A stretch of DNA of 64,000 nucleotides from Microlunatus phosphovorus NM-1 (GCF_000270245.1 NC_015635.1:2232001-2296000), one strand, 5' to 3'; shown: positions 16,586-26,335, counted from the stretch's first letter. Numbers and translations are program-made. The notes: generated by a model not told the origin, from the letters alone.

Positions 16586-19189
16586 ATGCCATCGCGGTGG
16601 CCGTTCGTCGGGCGACGTCGCGAGGTGGACGCGGTGGTGGCGGCCTGTGGACCGGGCACCGCGGGAATCGTGCTCGTCGGTCCGGCCGGGGTGGGCAAGA
16701 CGCGGATCGCGGAGGTCGCGATCCGGCGACTCCGACAACGGGGACGTGAGGCCCGGATCGTGATGGCGACGGGTTCGACCTCATCGGTGCCGTTCGGGGC
16801 CTTCGGCGCCTACTCGCTCCCGGTCGATCCCACCGGCGATCTGGTCACTGCGGTCTGCGCGATTCTCGGCGCGCGGTCCCGCGCCGGGGCCACGGCGTGC
16901 CTGATCGATGATGCGCAGTTGCTCGACGAGCGGTCGGCGTCGCTGGTTCGCCGGCTGGTCGTGGATCGTGCCGTGACGCTCATCCTCACCATCCGTTCGG
17001 GGGAACCGGTCCCCCAGGACATCACGGCTCTGTGGCGCGACGGGCACTTGCGGCGCCTCGATGTCGGACACCTCGACGAGACGGAGCTGATCGCTGCGGC
17101 GGAGGCGAGCCTCGGCGGTGCCCTCGACTCCTTCGCCGCTGCCCGCCTGACGAGTCTCAGCGGCGGCAACGTCATGTATTTCCGCCAGCTCGTCGAGGGT
17201 CAACGCGAGGCTGGTCATCTGATGCGGGTCGGCGAGATCTGGCGGTGGGATGTGACGCCAGGGGTTCCTCCCGGGCTGTCGGAGTTGATCACCGATCGGC
17301 TCGCTGATCTTCCGCAGGCCGTCGGCGAGGTGCTCGATCTCGTGGCGCTGGCGGAGCCACTGGAGCTGGCGGCCCTGATTCGCCTGACCTCGGCCGAGGC
17401 GGCGGAGCGCGCCGAACGGCACGGCGTGATCCTCATCGATGAAGCGAATGGCAGGCTGGTCGCCCGCGCTGCACATCCGTTGTTCGGCGAGGTCGCGGTC
17501 ACAGCGCTGCCGCGGCTGCGGGCACGGCGACTTCGGGGACGGATCGCGGAGGCGCTTGCACATGACGCGGCACCTGATCCGGTGCTCACCTTGCGTCGGG
17601 CGGTCCTGTCGCTCGACGCCGATGCCACGCCGCCGGCGGGACTCCTCACCCGTGGCGCCGCCCTGGCGGTGACCGCCGGCGACTCGGATCTGGCGGATCG
17701 GCTGGCCGGTGCGGCGCTCGCTGCCGGCGAGGGCTTCGCTGCGCAGAACGTACGTGCCTTCGTTCGCTCCTGGGCGGGTCGAGACCCGGGGGCAGCTGAC
17801 CGTGAGTTGATCCGATTGGCCGAGCTCGCACGCACGCCGGATGAGGCCGTGCACGCTGTTCTGCATCGGGCGCTCCACCTGGCCTGGGGGTGCGCACAGC
17901 CCGAGGCCGCGGTCGGCGTGCTCGATGCCGGCCGAGTCCAGTGGCCGGATTCGCCGATCCTCCTCGCCGGTCGGTCGCTGATCGAGGTCTATTGGGCGGG
18001 CGAGCTGCGGGATGCGGCCGGTCTGTTGCTCGATCCGAACCTGCCGCCCGAGGCGACGGCGCTCGCCGCCACGGCCGTGGCGGCGCAGGCTGCGGCATGC
18101 GGCCGGTTCGCTACCTTCGTCACAGCCACCGAGCAGGGACTCGCCGCAGTCGCACTGGCCGGCGCGCCGGCAAGCTTCGGGGTGTCGGTGACCCCAATGG
18201 CTGTGCACGGCTACTGCCTTGCCGGTGCCCTCGACGTGGCTCGCCGGATCGCCGGGGACCGTCATCGCGAGGCACTCGGCAAGGAGCCGTACGCCCAGTT
18301 CGTGGCGTGCATGGCAGGGGATGCGGAGTTGTCCGGCGGAGCCGTGCATTCGGCCCTTCGCCTGTTCCGCGAGGCTTGGGCCGGATTCGCGCCGTACGGC
18401 GATCTGGGCCCCTGGCGGTTCGTCTGCGCGGTCGGGATGTGCTCGGCCACTGCTCTGCTGGGCGATGTCGATGCCGCGCGCGAGTGGTACGTCGAAGCAC
18501 AAGCCAGGCGACAGCCGTCGTTTGCGTTGCTGGACGTCGACTTGATGCTCGCCGGTTCCGGCGTTGCCTCCGCGGAGGGCGCCACCCAGGAGGCGATCGA
18601 CCTCGCCCTGACCGCCGCAGACCTCGCAGGTGCCCGATCCCATGCCGCGTACGAGCTGCTGTCGTTGCAGCGGGCGGTCCTGCTGGGTGCTCCCGGTCTC
18701 GCTGCCAGGGTAGGGGCTCTGGCGACGGTCGTCGACGGACCTCGGGCAGAGCTCGTCCGGCTGCTCGCGACGGCCGCAGAGCAAGGCGACGGTGCCGTGT
18801 TGCGGGAGGCCTCGGCCGGACTCGAGCGGATGGGCGATCTGATGGCCGCCGGGGACGCGGCCGTGCTGGCCTGCGAAGCCTTCCAGCGCAGCGGCGCCGG
18901 TGTGGCGGCACAGGAGTCTCGGGTTCGGGTACGGCGGCTCATCGAGTCGGCCGGCGGTGCACGGACCGCAGCCATGGCCCGGTGCGTGCTGGCCCTGCCA
19001 CTGACCGGGCGGGAGTGGGAGATCGCGGAACTGGCGGCCCACGGGGCGACCAGCCGCCAGATCGCCACTCGGTTGGTGCTGTCCGCACGCACCGTCGAAG
19101 GGCATCTGTATCGCATCTACCAGAAGCTCGGTCTCGGCACGCGGGCCGAACTCGCCGCCGCTTTGAACCGCGGCGAACGAATGGAGTAA
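16586..19189 (+). CDS. LuxR-family large ATP-binding (LAL-type) regulator
   Basis: 867 residues. N-terminal AAA/STAND ATPase with Walker A GPAGVGKT (about residues 32-39) and Walker B-like ACLIDDAQLLD, a long helical (TPR-like) middle, and a C-terminal LuxR helix-turn-helix (LTGREWEIAELAAHGATSRQIA then SARTVEGHLYRIYQKLG). LAL proteins are ATP-dependent activators, often of secondary metabolism or sugar use. The start follows TACACT by 6 bases. It and the next gene are inserted between clgR and the lhr/recA block. The likely target is the monooxygenase 105 bases downstream. Confidence 0.9.
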   Translation: MPSRWPFVGRRREVDAVVAACGPGTAGIVLVGPAGVGKTRIAEVAIRRLRQRGREARIVMATGSTSSVPFGAFGAYSLPVDPTGDLVTAVCAILGARSRAGATACLIDDAQLLDERSASLVRRLVVDRAVTLILTIRSGEPVPQDITALWRDGHLRRLDVGHLDETELIAAAEASLGGALDSFAAARLTSLSGGNVMYFRQLVEGQREAGHLMRVGEIWRWDVTPGVPPGLSELITDRLADLPQAVGEVLDLVALAEPLELAALIRLTSAEAAERAERHGVILIDEANGRLVARAAHPLFGEVAVTALPRLRARRLRGRIAEALAHDAAPDPVLTLRRAVLSLDADATPPAGLLTRGAALAVTAGDSDLADRLAGAALAAGEGFAAQNVRAFVRSWAGRDPGAADRELIRLAELARTPDEAVHAVLHRALHLAWGCAQPEAAVGVLDAGRVQWPDSPILLAGRSLIEVYWAGELRDAAGLLLDPNLPPEATALAATAVAAQAAACGRFATFVTATEQGLAAVALAGAPASFGVSVTPMAVHGYCLAGALDVARRIAGDRHREALGKEPYAQFVACMAGDAELSGGAVHSALRLFREAWAGFAPYGDLGPWRFVCAVGMCSATALLGDVDAAREWYVEAQARRQPSFALLDVDLMLAGSGVASAEGATQEAIDLALTAADLAGARSHAAYELLSLQRAVLLGAPGLAARVGALATVVDGPRAELVRLLATAAEQGDGAVLREASAGLERMGDLMAAGDAAVLACEAFQRSGAGVAAQESRVRVRRLIESAGGARTAAMARCVLALPLTGREWEIAELAAHGATSRQIATRLVLSARTVEGHLYRIYQKLGLGTRAELAAALNRGERME

Positions 19190-19294
19190 CCGGCTACTCT
19201 TCCGCACGATCGAGCGGTCGCCAGGATGGACGGGGGCCCGGCCGACAGGGCTCCGAGCACACGTCCCGAGTCAGCTCCACGAGGAGGTCTGGTG

Positions 19295-20584
19295 ATGCGG
19301 ATTGCCATCGCTGGCGGTGGGCCGGTCGGAGCGTTTCTCGCGATCGGCCTGGCCCGTCGCGGCCACTCGGTCCTCGTCATCGACCGCGATCCGGGACCTC
19401 CGCGCTCGGGAGACTGGACCCGAGTGGGGGTCATGCAGTTCAATCAGCCACACGGTTTTCGGAGCGGGGCGCGGCTTAGTCTGATCCACCAGCTACCCGA
19501 TGTGTACCAGGCGCTGTTGACCGCAGGATCGCGGATCGGGCGGCTTCCGCAGGCGCCGGATGAATCCGCCAACATCTTCTGCCGCCGCTCGGTGTTCGAG
19601 TCGACACTGCGCGAGGCGGCGCGCCGGCAGGAAGGGGTGGACTGGCGGACAGGACATGTCGACGATGTGATCATCGATGGTGGCATCGCGGGCGGTCTGG
19701 TCGTGGACGGTGTCGGGCAGCTCGCGGACGTGGTCGTCGTGGCGACCGGCAAGAACAGCCACCTCGGGGACGCGCTTCGCGGTCCCGCCGAGGGCGGACT
19801 ATGCGGCTTCTCTTCCGTATCCAGGTCCTATCGCAGCCGCAACCCGGGGGACGGCTGTGATCTGCCCGTGCCGTCGGTGGTGGAGGGACCGGACTACCTC
19901 AGCATGGTGATGCCGTCCGACAGCGGACACCACTCGCTGCTGTTCACCTATCCGGCGTCGAACCGAGACTTCCGCCGATTGCGGGACGGCCTGGCGTTCG
20001 ACCGGGCAGCCGCGGCGGTGCCGAACCTCTCGCCGTGGCGTGACCCGGCACGGTACGAGCCTGTCTCGGATCCGGTGGTTGCCGGCAACCTCACGAACAC
20101 CTACCGGCACCAAGGTCCCGCCCGTGGCGTGGCGCCGGCGAGTGGGTTGTTCTTCATCGGTGACGCTGTGACGACCCTGAATCCGGCGTACGGCCTCTAT
20201 CTGTCACTGGCCTTCCCCCACGCGGTGCACCTGATGGCTCGTCTCGCCGATCCTGGATCGGACTTCGGCCAGATCTCCGCGGAACTGGACGAGTGGGCGG
20301 AACAACACATCTATCCGTGGTATCTCGACCATGTCCGACAGGATGAGTCGATCCTCCGCCGTCTCACCGGCGGGGAGCTGGATCTTGCCCAACCCGTCAC
20401 CGCCGACGTCGTATGCTCCGCCGCGGCCGTCGATCCCACGCTGATGTCCCTCGTCGGCCCGTACCTCGCGCTGCTTGCCGGGCCCGACATCCTCGACGGC
20501 GCGACACCTCGGGTCCGCCGGTTGCTTGCGGACGGCTGGCGGCCGATCGGCTCCGGCCCGCCGAGTGCGACGGTCATCGGCTGA
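19295..20584 (+). CDS. FAD-dependent monooxygenase (class A-like flavoprotein)
   Basis: 429 residues. Rossmann ADP-binding GGGPVGAFLAIGLARRGHSVLVID (quoted in part: IAGGGPVGAFLAIGL) at the extreme N-terminus, and the second FAD motif FFIGDAVTTLNPAYGLYLSLA near residue 290. The order resembles p-hydroxybenzoate-hydroxylase-fold oxygenases, with PAYGLY in place of the common PxxGqG. Substrate unknown. ATG 19295 has GAGGAGG 7 bases upstream; GTG 19292 is too close to it. Its 3' end overlaps the convergent lhr stop by 11 bases. Confidence 0.82.
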   Translation: MRIAIAGGGPVGAFLAIGLARRGHSVLVIDRDPGPPRSGDWTRVGVMQFNQPHGFRSGARLSLIHQLPDVYQALLTAGSRIGRLPQAPDESANIFCRRSVFESTLREAARRQEGVDWRTGHVDDVIIDGGIAGGLVVDGVGQLADVVVVATGKNSHLGDALRGPAEGGLCGFSSVSRSYRSRNPGDGCDLPVPSVVEGPDYLSMVMPSDSGHHSLLFTYPASNRDFRRLRDGLAFDRAAAAVPNLSPWRDPARYEPVSDPVVAGNLTNTYRHQGPARGVAPASGLFFIGDAVTTLNPAYGLYLSLAFPHAVHLMARLADPGSDFGQISAELDEWAEQHIYPWYLDHVRQDESILRRLTGGELDLAQPVTADVVCSAAAVDPTLMSLVGPYLALLAGPDILDGATPRVRRLLADGWRPIGSGPPSATVIG

Positions 20585-23500
20585 GCGCTTCTGCCGGACT
20601 CGGCCTCAGCCGCAGTCCCGACGGAGTCATCACGAAGCCGGCGTCCTGCAAGCTCCTGCTGACCGGCGCCGAGCCGAACACGTGCTGGCCGTCGGCGCGC
20701 TCCACGGTCAGCCGGCCCAGCTGTCCGAGCCGTACGGATCTCGCCAAGGCAGCCGCCGCCGGGGCCAGCATGACCGGGTCGTCGGTGAACGACAGCAGAG
20801 TCTTGCCACCGCGCTCGACATAGAACACCAGGTGCCCGTCGACCAAGGTGACCAGCGCACCTGGCTTGCGGCCGGGACGATGTCCCTCCCGTTCGGGCCA
20901 GGGCAGCGCGGCCCCGTACGGGTTGGCTGGATCACAGGCGGCCAGCACGAGTCCGCGTCGCTCGCTGGACTCGGTCTGCTCCGAGCGCAGCCGATCCACT
21001 GCGCCGGTCGAGGCGAACTGCGCTGCACCGAGCCCCTCGATCAGATAGCCGCGGCGACATTGTCCGGACTCCTCCAAGGCGCTGAGCGCCCGGTAGGCGG
21101 TGCCGAAGCCACCCTCGACGGATTCGGTCAGCACGCTGCCCCGAGTGACCACGCCATAGCGGTCGAGCTGGGTGAACATGGCTTCTGCCAGCCGGGCTGA
21201 GGGCGGCTGAGTGGCCGGCGCGACCAGGGACCAGCGTCCGACGGTGGTCGGTGAGCTCAGTCGAGTCGGCCGGTCCCCGCGACCGGGGCGCGGGATGCGT
21301 GGTCGCCCGCGATAGTTGCGCGGCGGGGGACGACGAGCGGGCTTGTGCGCTCCCGCCATGGTCAGATTGCGGACGGCGGTGAAGGTGTCGCTGCTGACCA
21401 GGCCCGCCCAGACGAGCTGCCACAGCGCGGCGACCCAGCTGCTCCGGTCCGGCTCGGCATCGGGTGAGAGCAAAGCGTCGAAGAAGTAGGCGCCGCCGGG
21501 CGCGAACCTCTCCAGCAGCTGGCGGGCTTGGGCGGACTCCACCCCGCTCCGGGCCAGCGCCGGGTCAAGCGGTGAATCGCTGCCCGCCAACTGGAAGCGA
21601 ACCCAGCCGTCCCGGTCGCCGATCGCCCCGTCGCCGACCCAGAAGACCTCACCGGCGCTGGTCAGCTCGTCCAGCATCGCGGGCCGGTAGTCCTCGACCC
21701 GGGCCGGCAGGATCATCGACTCGACGGCACTGGCCGGCATCGCATATCCGGCCAGCTGCTCCAGGGTGGAGAGCACGGCGTCGGTGCCTCGGGCGTGGGA
21801 GCCGACACCTTGCCACTCCGCGAGGAAGCGGGCAAAGACAACCTGCTCGACCGGCTCCACCTCGCGGCGCAGCGCAGCCAGCGAACGGCGTTTGATCAGC
21901 GCCAGGACCTGGGTGTGGCACAGCTGCTCCTCGTCGCCGGCGGCCGGGTCGGGATCGACGAACGAGCCGCGGACCAGCTGACCTGAGCGGACCAGATCTG
22001 AGCAGGCGTCTGCAATCACCACTCGGCCCAGCCCATAGCGCCGAGCCACCGTCAGGACGGTGAAGGGTCCGTGCGTCCGTGCCCAGCGGAGCACCAGATC
22101 ATGGATCGGCTGGTTGCTGACCTCCTCGAAGCCGGCGGCCACGCCCGGCGGCACGGGCACGCCCAGGCCGTCTCTGAGCCGGGGGACATCCTCGACGACG
22201 GCGACCATCTCCTGGCCGGCGATCCGCAGCTGTACCAGCCGTCGCGCGAGGGTGAGCTCGGTCAGTGCCGCGTGGAGGTCGAGGCCCTCGGCGACCCGGT
22301 CGGCGAGTTCGGCGGGGGTGAACGGTCCGGCGGTGCGGATCAGGTCGAAAAGCTGCTCGGCCGAGGTGGCCCGGCGTTGCTCACTGAGACCCTGCAGGTC
22401 TGCTTCGGTCGCGGCGATGACGGCCGGGTCGAGCAGCTGCCGCAGTCCGTCCCGGCCGAGCAGCTCGGCCAGCAGGCTGGCATCCAACGACAGCGCCGCA
22501 ACCTTCTTCTCCGCCAGGGGGACGTCGCCCTCGTAGACGAAGGCACCGACGTACCCGAACAGCAGCGATTTGGCGAACGGCGAGGCCTCTCGGGTCTCGA
22601 CCTCGACCAGCCGGATGGTGCGTGCCGCCAGCTCCCGCTGCACCTCGAGCAGGCCGTCGAGATCGAACACATCGTTGAGACACTCCCGCATGGTCTCCAG
22701 CACGATCGGGAACTCCGGATACTGGGCGGCGACCGTGAGCAGCTGGGCCGACCGCATCCGCTGCTGCCACAACGGAGAGCGGGACCGCGGGTCGCGGCGA
22801 GGGAGCAGCAGCGCCCGCGCGGCGCACTCGCGGAACCGGGCGGCGAACAGCGCGGACCCGCCGACCTCGTCGGTGACGATGCTCTCCAGCTGATCGGGGT
22901 CGACGATCACCAGCTCGGCGCCGGGTGGCTCCGCCGAGGTGTCGGGCACACGAAGCACGATGCCGTCGTTGGTGGCGGTGGCCTGGACTTCGATCCCGTA
23001 CCGCTCACGGGCCGCTCGCTCGATCGCCAGGGCCCATGGGGTCAGCACTCCGGAGCCCAGCGGGGAGTGCACGCAGACCCGCCAGTCGCCCAGCTCGTCG
23101 CGGAAGCGCTCGACGACGACGGTGGTGTCGGTCGGCAGTGCGTTGGTGGCTTGGTGCTGTTCGGTCAGGTAGCTCTGTAGGTTGCGCGCCGCCAGCTCGT
23201 CCAGACCGGCCTCGCGGAGCCGTACGTACGCCTGATCTGACTCGAGACCGGCTAGCTCGCGAACGAAGGCGCCGAACGCCCGGCCGAGTTCGAGAGGTCG
23301 CGGTGGTGAGTCGCCCTTCCAGAACGGCAGCCGGCCCGGAGTGCCGGGGGCGGGGGAGACCAACACCTGGTCGTGGGTGATCTGCTCGACCCGCCAGCTC
23401 GTCGTGCCGAGGGTGAACACGTCGCCGACCCGGGTTTCGTAGACCATCTCCTCGTCGAGCTCGCCGACCCGACGGCCCGGGTTGTGCTTGCCTGACGCTG

Positions 23501-25301
23501 AGCCCTCGCCGATCAGGAAGACTCCGAACAGACCGCGGTCCGGGATCGTGCCGCCGGAGGTCACCGCGAGTCGCTGCGCTCCCGGGCGAGCGCTCAGCAC
23601 GCCGGTGTCCCGGTGCCAGACCAGCCGTGGTCGCAGCTCGGCGAAGTCCTCGGACGGATAACGCCCACTGAGCATGTCGAGCGTCGCCTCGAAGGCGCTG
23701 TGCGGCAGATCTCGGTAACCGTCGGCTCGCCGGACTAGGGCATAGACCTCGTCGGCGGTGATCTCGGTCGGTTGCTGATTCTGGCTGTCCACGTTGCTGC
23801 CGATTGCGGCACTGGCCACGATGGCGACGATCTGCTGCGCGAGCACGTCGAGCGGGTTGCGCAGGGTTGTCACTTCCTCGATCGCGCCGGCTCGCATCCG
23901 CTCGACGACCACGGCCGACTCGATCAGATCTCCCCGGTGATTGGGGAAGAAGACGCCGCGGGAGGTCGCCCCGACCTGATGGCCGGCTCGCCCGACGCGT
24001 TGCAGGCCGCTGGCCACCGACGGCGGTGCCTCGACCTGGACGACGATGTCGACCGCACCCATGTCGATGCCGAGCTCCAACGACGATGTCGCCACCACGC
24101 ACGGCAATTGCCCAGACTTCAGATCGCCTTCGATCTGAGCACGCTGCTCCTTGCTGACCGAGCCGTGATGGGCACGGGCGACCACGGGATAGCCGGTGCT
24201 CCCGTCGTGGCCGGCACTGGCGCCGGACTGGGCCATGATCTCCGCCGGCGGTGGGAACTCGGCGAGGAGAGCAGGGAACTCGTCTGGTTCGTCCGATTCG
24301 GCCGAATGGGCTGCTGCCGTGCGTTCGGCCTGGAGCTCGTTCAGATGCGCGGTCAGTCGCTCGGCGAGTCGCCGGGAGTTGGCGAACACGATCGTCGACC
24401 GATGGGCGTTGATCAGGTCCAGGATCTGGTTCTCCACATGCGGCCAGATCGAGGGCCGGGGCGGCGGAGCACCGTCAACGTCGAGATCCAAGGTGGGTGT
24501 CGAAGCCGTGCTGGCCAGGTCGCCCATGTCCTCGACCGGCACCACGACCGAGAGATCCCAGGCTTTCGCGGCCGGTGGGGCCACCACGGTCACCTGGTGG
24601 CTGCCACCCAGATAGCGGGCCACCCGCTCCGGTGGACGCACGGTTGCCGACAGGCCGATGCGCTGGACCGGGCGGGCGGTTTGGTTTGACTTGTTGCTGT
24701 CGGCGACCAGAGCATCCAGCCGCTCCAGCGACAGCGCCAGGTGCGCGCCGCGCTTGGTGCCCGCCAGGGCGTGGACCTCGTCGATGATCACGGTGTGCAC
24801 GTAGCGCAGCACGTCGCGGGCCGCCGAGGTCAGCATCAAGAACAGCGACTCAGGCGTGGTGATCAAGATGTCCGGTGGATGCGTGACGATCTTGCGCCGG
24901 TCACCCGCCGACGTATCGCCGGAGCGCACTCCGACGCTCAACGATGGGGGAGTCTGACCAAGCCGAAGTGCGGTCTGGGTGATGCCCGCCAGCGGTGCCC
25001 GCAGGTTTCGCTCCACGTCAACCGCCAGCGCCTTGAGCGGCGACACATAGAGCACCCGACAGCGCTGCTTGGCCGGCGGCTTCGGATCCTGGATCAGGGA
25101 GTCCAACGCGGCGAGGAATGCAGCCAACGTCTTGCCCGAGCCGGTCGGCGCGATCACCAACGCGTTCTCACCCGACGAGATCGCCTGCCAGGCACCGATC
25201 TGGGCCGCCGTGGGCGCGGCGAACACCTCGGCGAACCAGGTGGCGGTCGCCGGGCTGAACGCGCGCAGCGCCTGGGCTGCGGCAGGGGTCTGAACAGGCA
25301 C
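20574..25301 (-). CDS. lhr: Lhr-type large ATP-dependent helicase
   Basis: 1575 residues. Superfamily 2 3'-5' DNA/RNA-DNA translocase. N-terminal RecA-like domains: Q-region TAAQIGAWQAISSGENALVI, Walker A APTGSGKT (about residues 51-58), VIIDEVHAL box, SATVRPPERVARYLGG, then LGIDMGAVDIVVQVEAP and QRVGRAGHQ. A winged helix and the ~700-residue bacterial Lhr C-terminal extension follow. In mycobacteria Lhr is induced by DNA damage. I place the start at GTG 25301: it lies 6 bases after CAGGAT of an NDp-type promoter (25308-25329). The open frame continues upstream to 25532 but only into repeat DNA. Confidence 0.93.
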   Translation of the reverse strand: MPVQTPAAAQALRAFSPATATWFAEVFAAPTAAQIGAWQAISSGENALVIAPTGSGKTLAAFLAALDSLIQDPKPPAKQRCRVLYVSPLKALAVDVERNLRAPLAGITQTALRLGQTPPSLSVGVRSGDTSAGDRRKIVTHPPDILITTPESLFLMLTSAARDVLRYVHTVIIDEVHALAGTKRGAHLALSLERLDALVADSNKSNQTARPVQRIGLSATVRPPERVARYLGGSHQVTVVAPPAAKAWDLSVVVPVEDMGDLASTASTPTLDLDVDGAPPPRPSIWPHVENQILDLINAHRSTIVFANSRRLAERLTAHLNELQAERTAAAHSAESDEPDEFPALLAEFPPPAEIMAQSGASAGHDGSTGYPVVARAHHGSVSKEQRAQIEGDLKSGQLPCVVATSSLELGIDMGAVDIVVQVEAPPSVASGLQRVGRAGHQVGATSRGVFFPNHRGDLIESAVVVERMRAGAIEEVTTLRNPLDVLAQQIVAIVASAAIGSNVDSQNQQPTEITADEVYALVRRADGYRDLPHSAFEATLDMLSGRYPSEDFAELRPRLVWHRDTGVLSARPGAQRLAVTSGGTIPDRGLFGVFLIGEGSASGKHNPGRRVGELDEEMVYETRVGDVFTLGTTSWRVEQITHDQVLVSPAPGTPGRLPFWKGDSPPRPLELGRAFGAFVRELAGLESDQAYVRLREAGLDELAARNLQSYLTEQHQATNALPTDTTVVVERFRDELGDWRVCVHSPLGSGVLTPWALAIERAARERYGIEVQATATNDGIVLRVPDTSAEPPGAELVIVDPDQLESIVTDEVGGSALFAARFRECAARALLLPRRDPRSRSPLWQQRMRSAQLLTVAAQYPEFPIVLETMRECLNDVFDLDGLLEVQRELAARTIRLVEVETREASPFAKSLLFGYVGAFVYEGDVPLAEKKVAALSLDASLLAELLGRDGLRQLLDPAVIAATEADLQGLSEQRRATSAEQLFDLIRTAGPFTPAELADRVAEGLDLHAALTELTLARRLVQLRIAGQEMVAVVEDVPRLRDGLGVPVPPGVAAGFEEVSNQPIHDLVLRWARTHGPFTVLTVARRYGLGRVVIADACSDLVRSGQLVRGSFVDPDPAAGDEEQLCHTQVLALIKRRSLAALRREVEPVEQVVFARFLAEWQGVGSHARGTDAVLSTLEQLAGYAMPASAVESMILPARVEDYRPAMLDELTSAGEVFWVGDGAIGDRDGWVRFQLAGSDSPLDPALARSGVESAQARQLLERFAPGGAYFFDALLSPDAEPDRSSWVAALWQLVWAGLVSSDTFTAVRNLTMAGAHKPARRPPPRNYRGRPRIPRPGRGDRPTRLSSPTTVGRWSLVAPATQPPSARLAEAMFTQLDRYGVVTRGSVLTESVEGGFGTAYRALSALEESGQCRRGYLIEGLGAAQFASTGAVDRLRSEQTESSERRGLVLAACDPANPYGAALPWPEREGHRPGRKPGALVTLVDGHLVFYVERGGKTLLSFTDDPVMLAPAAAALARSVRLGQLGRLTVERADGQHVFGSAPVSRSLQDAGFVMTPSGLRLRPSPAEALSR

Positions 25302-25307
25302 CCTCAC

Positions 25308-25329
25308 ATCCTGCCCGCTGCCACTGACA
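25308..25329 (-). promoter_or_regulatory. RecA-NDp/PafBC-type promoter of lhr
   Basis: On the minus strand: TGTCAGTG, 8 bases, CAGGAT, then 6 bases to GTG 25301. The -10 has C instead of T at its first position. It gives a leaderless lhr mRNA and agrees with lhr being damage-inducible in relatives. Confidence 0.7.
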
Positions 25330-25366
25330 GCGCTGGTCGTCGACTCGCTGTGCGGCGGAGCGACGG

Positions 25367-25765
25367 TGGTCGTTCGTGGCCCGGGGGTGCGAGACGTACG
25401 GGTGTTCTGCGGGGCTGGTGGTCGTTCGTGGCCCGCGGGCGTGAGACGGACGTGCCTCCCGCCTGGTCCGCGGTCGTATGTGGCCCGGCGGCGCGAGACG
25501 TACGGGTGTTCCGCCCGTATCGCGGACGTCATTGGCCCGGGGGTGCGGGACGTACGTGCCTCCCGCCTGGTCCGCGGTCGTTCGTGGCCCGCGGGCGTGA
25601 GACGTACGTGCCTCCTGCGGGGCTGGTGGTCGTTCGTGGCCCGGGGGCGCGAGACGTACGTGCCTCCCGCCTGGTCCGCGGTCGTTCGTGGCCCGGCGGT
25701 GCGAGACGTACGGGTGTGCCGCCCGAATCGCGGACGTCATTGGCCCGGTGGCGTCAGCGGGTACG
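25367..25765. repeat. Tandem array of eight 52-bp units with a 208-bp higher-order period
   Basis: The anchor CGTTCG/CGTATG/CGTCAT followed by TGGCCC recurs at 25371, 25423, 25475, 25527, 25579, 25631, 25683 and 25735, exactly 52 bases apart. Each unit continues with a GAGACGTACG-type core and one of three linkers. The linker order of units 1-3 repeats in units 5-7, so units 1-4 were duplicated as one 208-bp block. 52 is not a multiple of 3, so the long open frames across it are not protein repeats. Related units in reverse orientation lie near lexA (48205-48320). Confidence 0.9.
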
Positions 25766-25830
25766 CCTTGAGGGTGGGATCCGGGTCCTCGGCACCGATG
25801 CTGCTTCAGTCGTCAGGTCCGCGGCCCATG

Positions 25831-25910
25831 CCGACTTCGCACCAACTGCGTCATCTGCGCACCAGGTAGACCCCATGCGAAGTCGCAGCAGCTGGTGCGA
25901 AGTCGGATCT
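25831..25910. repeat. ~80-bp dyad repeat element, copy B (inverted relative to copy A)
   Basis: Ends CCGACTTCGCACCAACT and CAGCTGGTGCGAAGTCGG. The reverse complement aligns with 10636-10710 along the full length, including the block CTACCTGGTGCGCAGATGAC. Lies between the 52-bp array and DUF3046. Confidence 0.75.
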
Positions 25911-26018
25911 AGGTCGGCCGATGGGCCCATTGGCCGACACGCCTATGGCTCACAACCGGCGTACGGTGGTCCTCCGATGTGAGCGAGGGTTGCGACCGAG
26001 AGATGAGGCAGAGCAGGC

Positions 26019-26213
26019 ATGAAGGAGACCGAGCTGTGGGCGCGGCTGGATACCCAGCTGGGGCGTGGCTACAGCCGGGTGTGGTCCGCCGAGCACAGTC
26101 TGGCCGAGCTGGGTGGACGGACGGTCGATCAGGCGATCGACGACGGCATCTCCTTCAAGGTCATCTGGCGTGCGGTCTGGGGTGCCCTCGAACTCCCCGC
26201 TTCCGAGCGCTGA
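26019..26213 (+). CDS. DUF3046 family protein
   Basis: 64 residues, full length for the family: MKETELWARLDTQLG at the start, SLAELGGRTVDQAIDDG in the middle and FKVIWRAVWGALELP at the end. The gene is found just upstream of recA in many actinobacteria; no function is established. AGCAGG serves as the ribosome site. Confidence 0.93.
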   Translation: MKETELWARLDTQLGRGYSRVWSAEHSLAELGGRTVDQAIDDGISFKVIWRAVWGALELPASER

Positions 26214-26263
26214 TCGGCTCCTCTGTCGGCCTTTTCGAACGGCTCGGCGTGTCGGACTAGAGT

Positions 26264-26279
26264 TCGAACACGTGTTCGC
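26264..26279 (+). promoter_or_regulatory. LexA (SOS) box of recA
   Basis: TCGAACACGTGTTCGC, one base from the actinobacterial consensus TCGAAC-N4-GTTCGA. It is 165 bases before the recA ATG, 50 bases after the DUF3046 stop. Confidence 0.85.
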
Positions 26280-26296
26280 CTAGGTTGTGTCTGGAG

Positions 26297-26335
26297 ATAT
26301 CCACAGGCCACACGCGACCTCGAGCGTTGTCCACA
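26297..26335 (+). promoter_or_regulatory. Two DnaA-box-like 9-mers in the recA control region
   Basis: ATATCCACA (26297-26305) and TTGTCCACA (26327-26335), 30 bases apart start to start. TTGTCCACA is the actinobacterial DnaA box. They lie between the LexA box and the second promoter. Confidence 0.5.

Noticed and set aside
18185-18206. NDp-type motif TGTCGGTG within the LAL gene
   Set aside because: Inside coding sequence with no start codon at the proper distance.
16781-19207. 808-codon minus-strand frame
   Set aside because: Antisense to the LAL regulator; mirror-frame composition.
25367-25765. CRISPR array
   Set aside because: Units are 52 bp, degenerate along their whole length with no unique spacers of constant size and no cas genes.
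25366-25869. Repeat-encoded proteins in several frames
   Set aside because: The 52-bp period is not a multiple of three and all frames are open only because of GC-rich repeat DNA; no ribosome site or conserved start.
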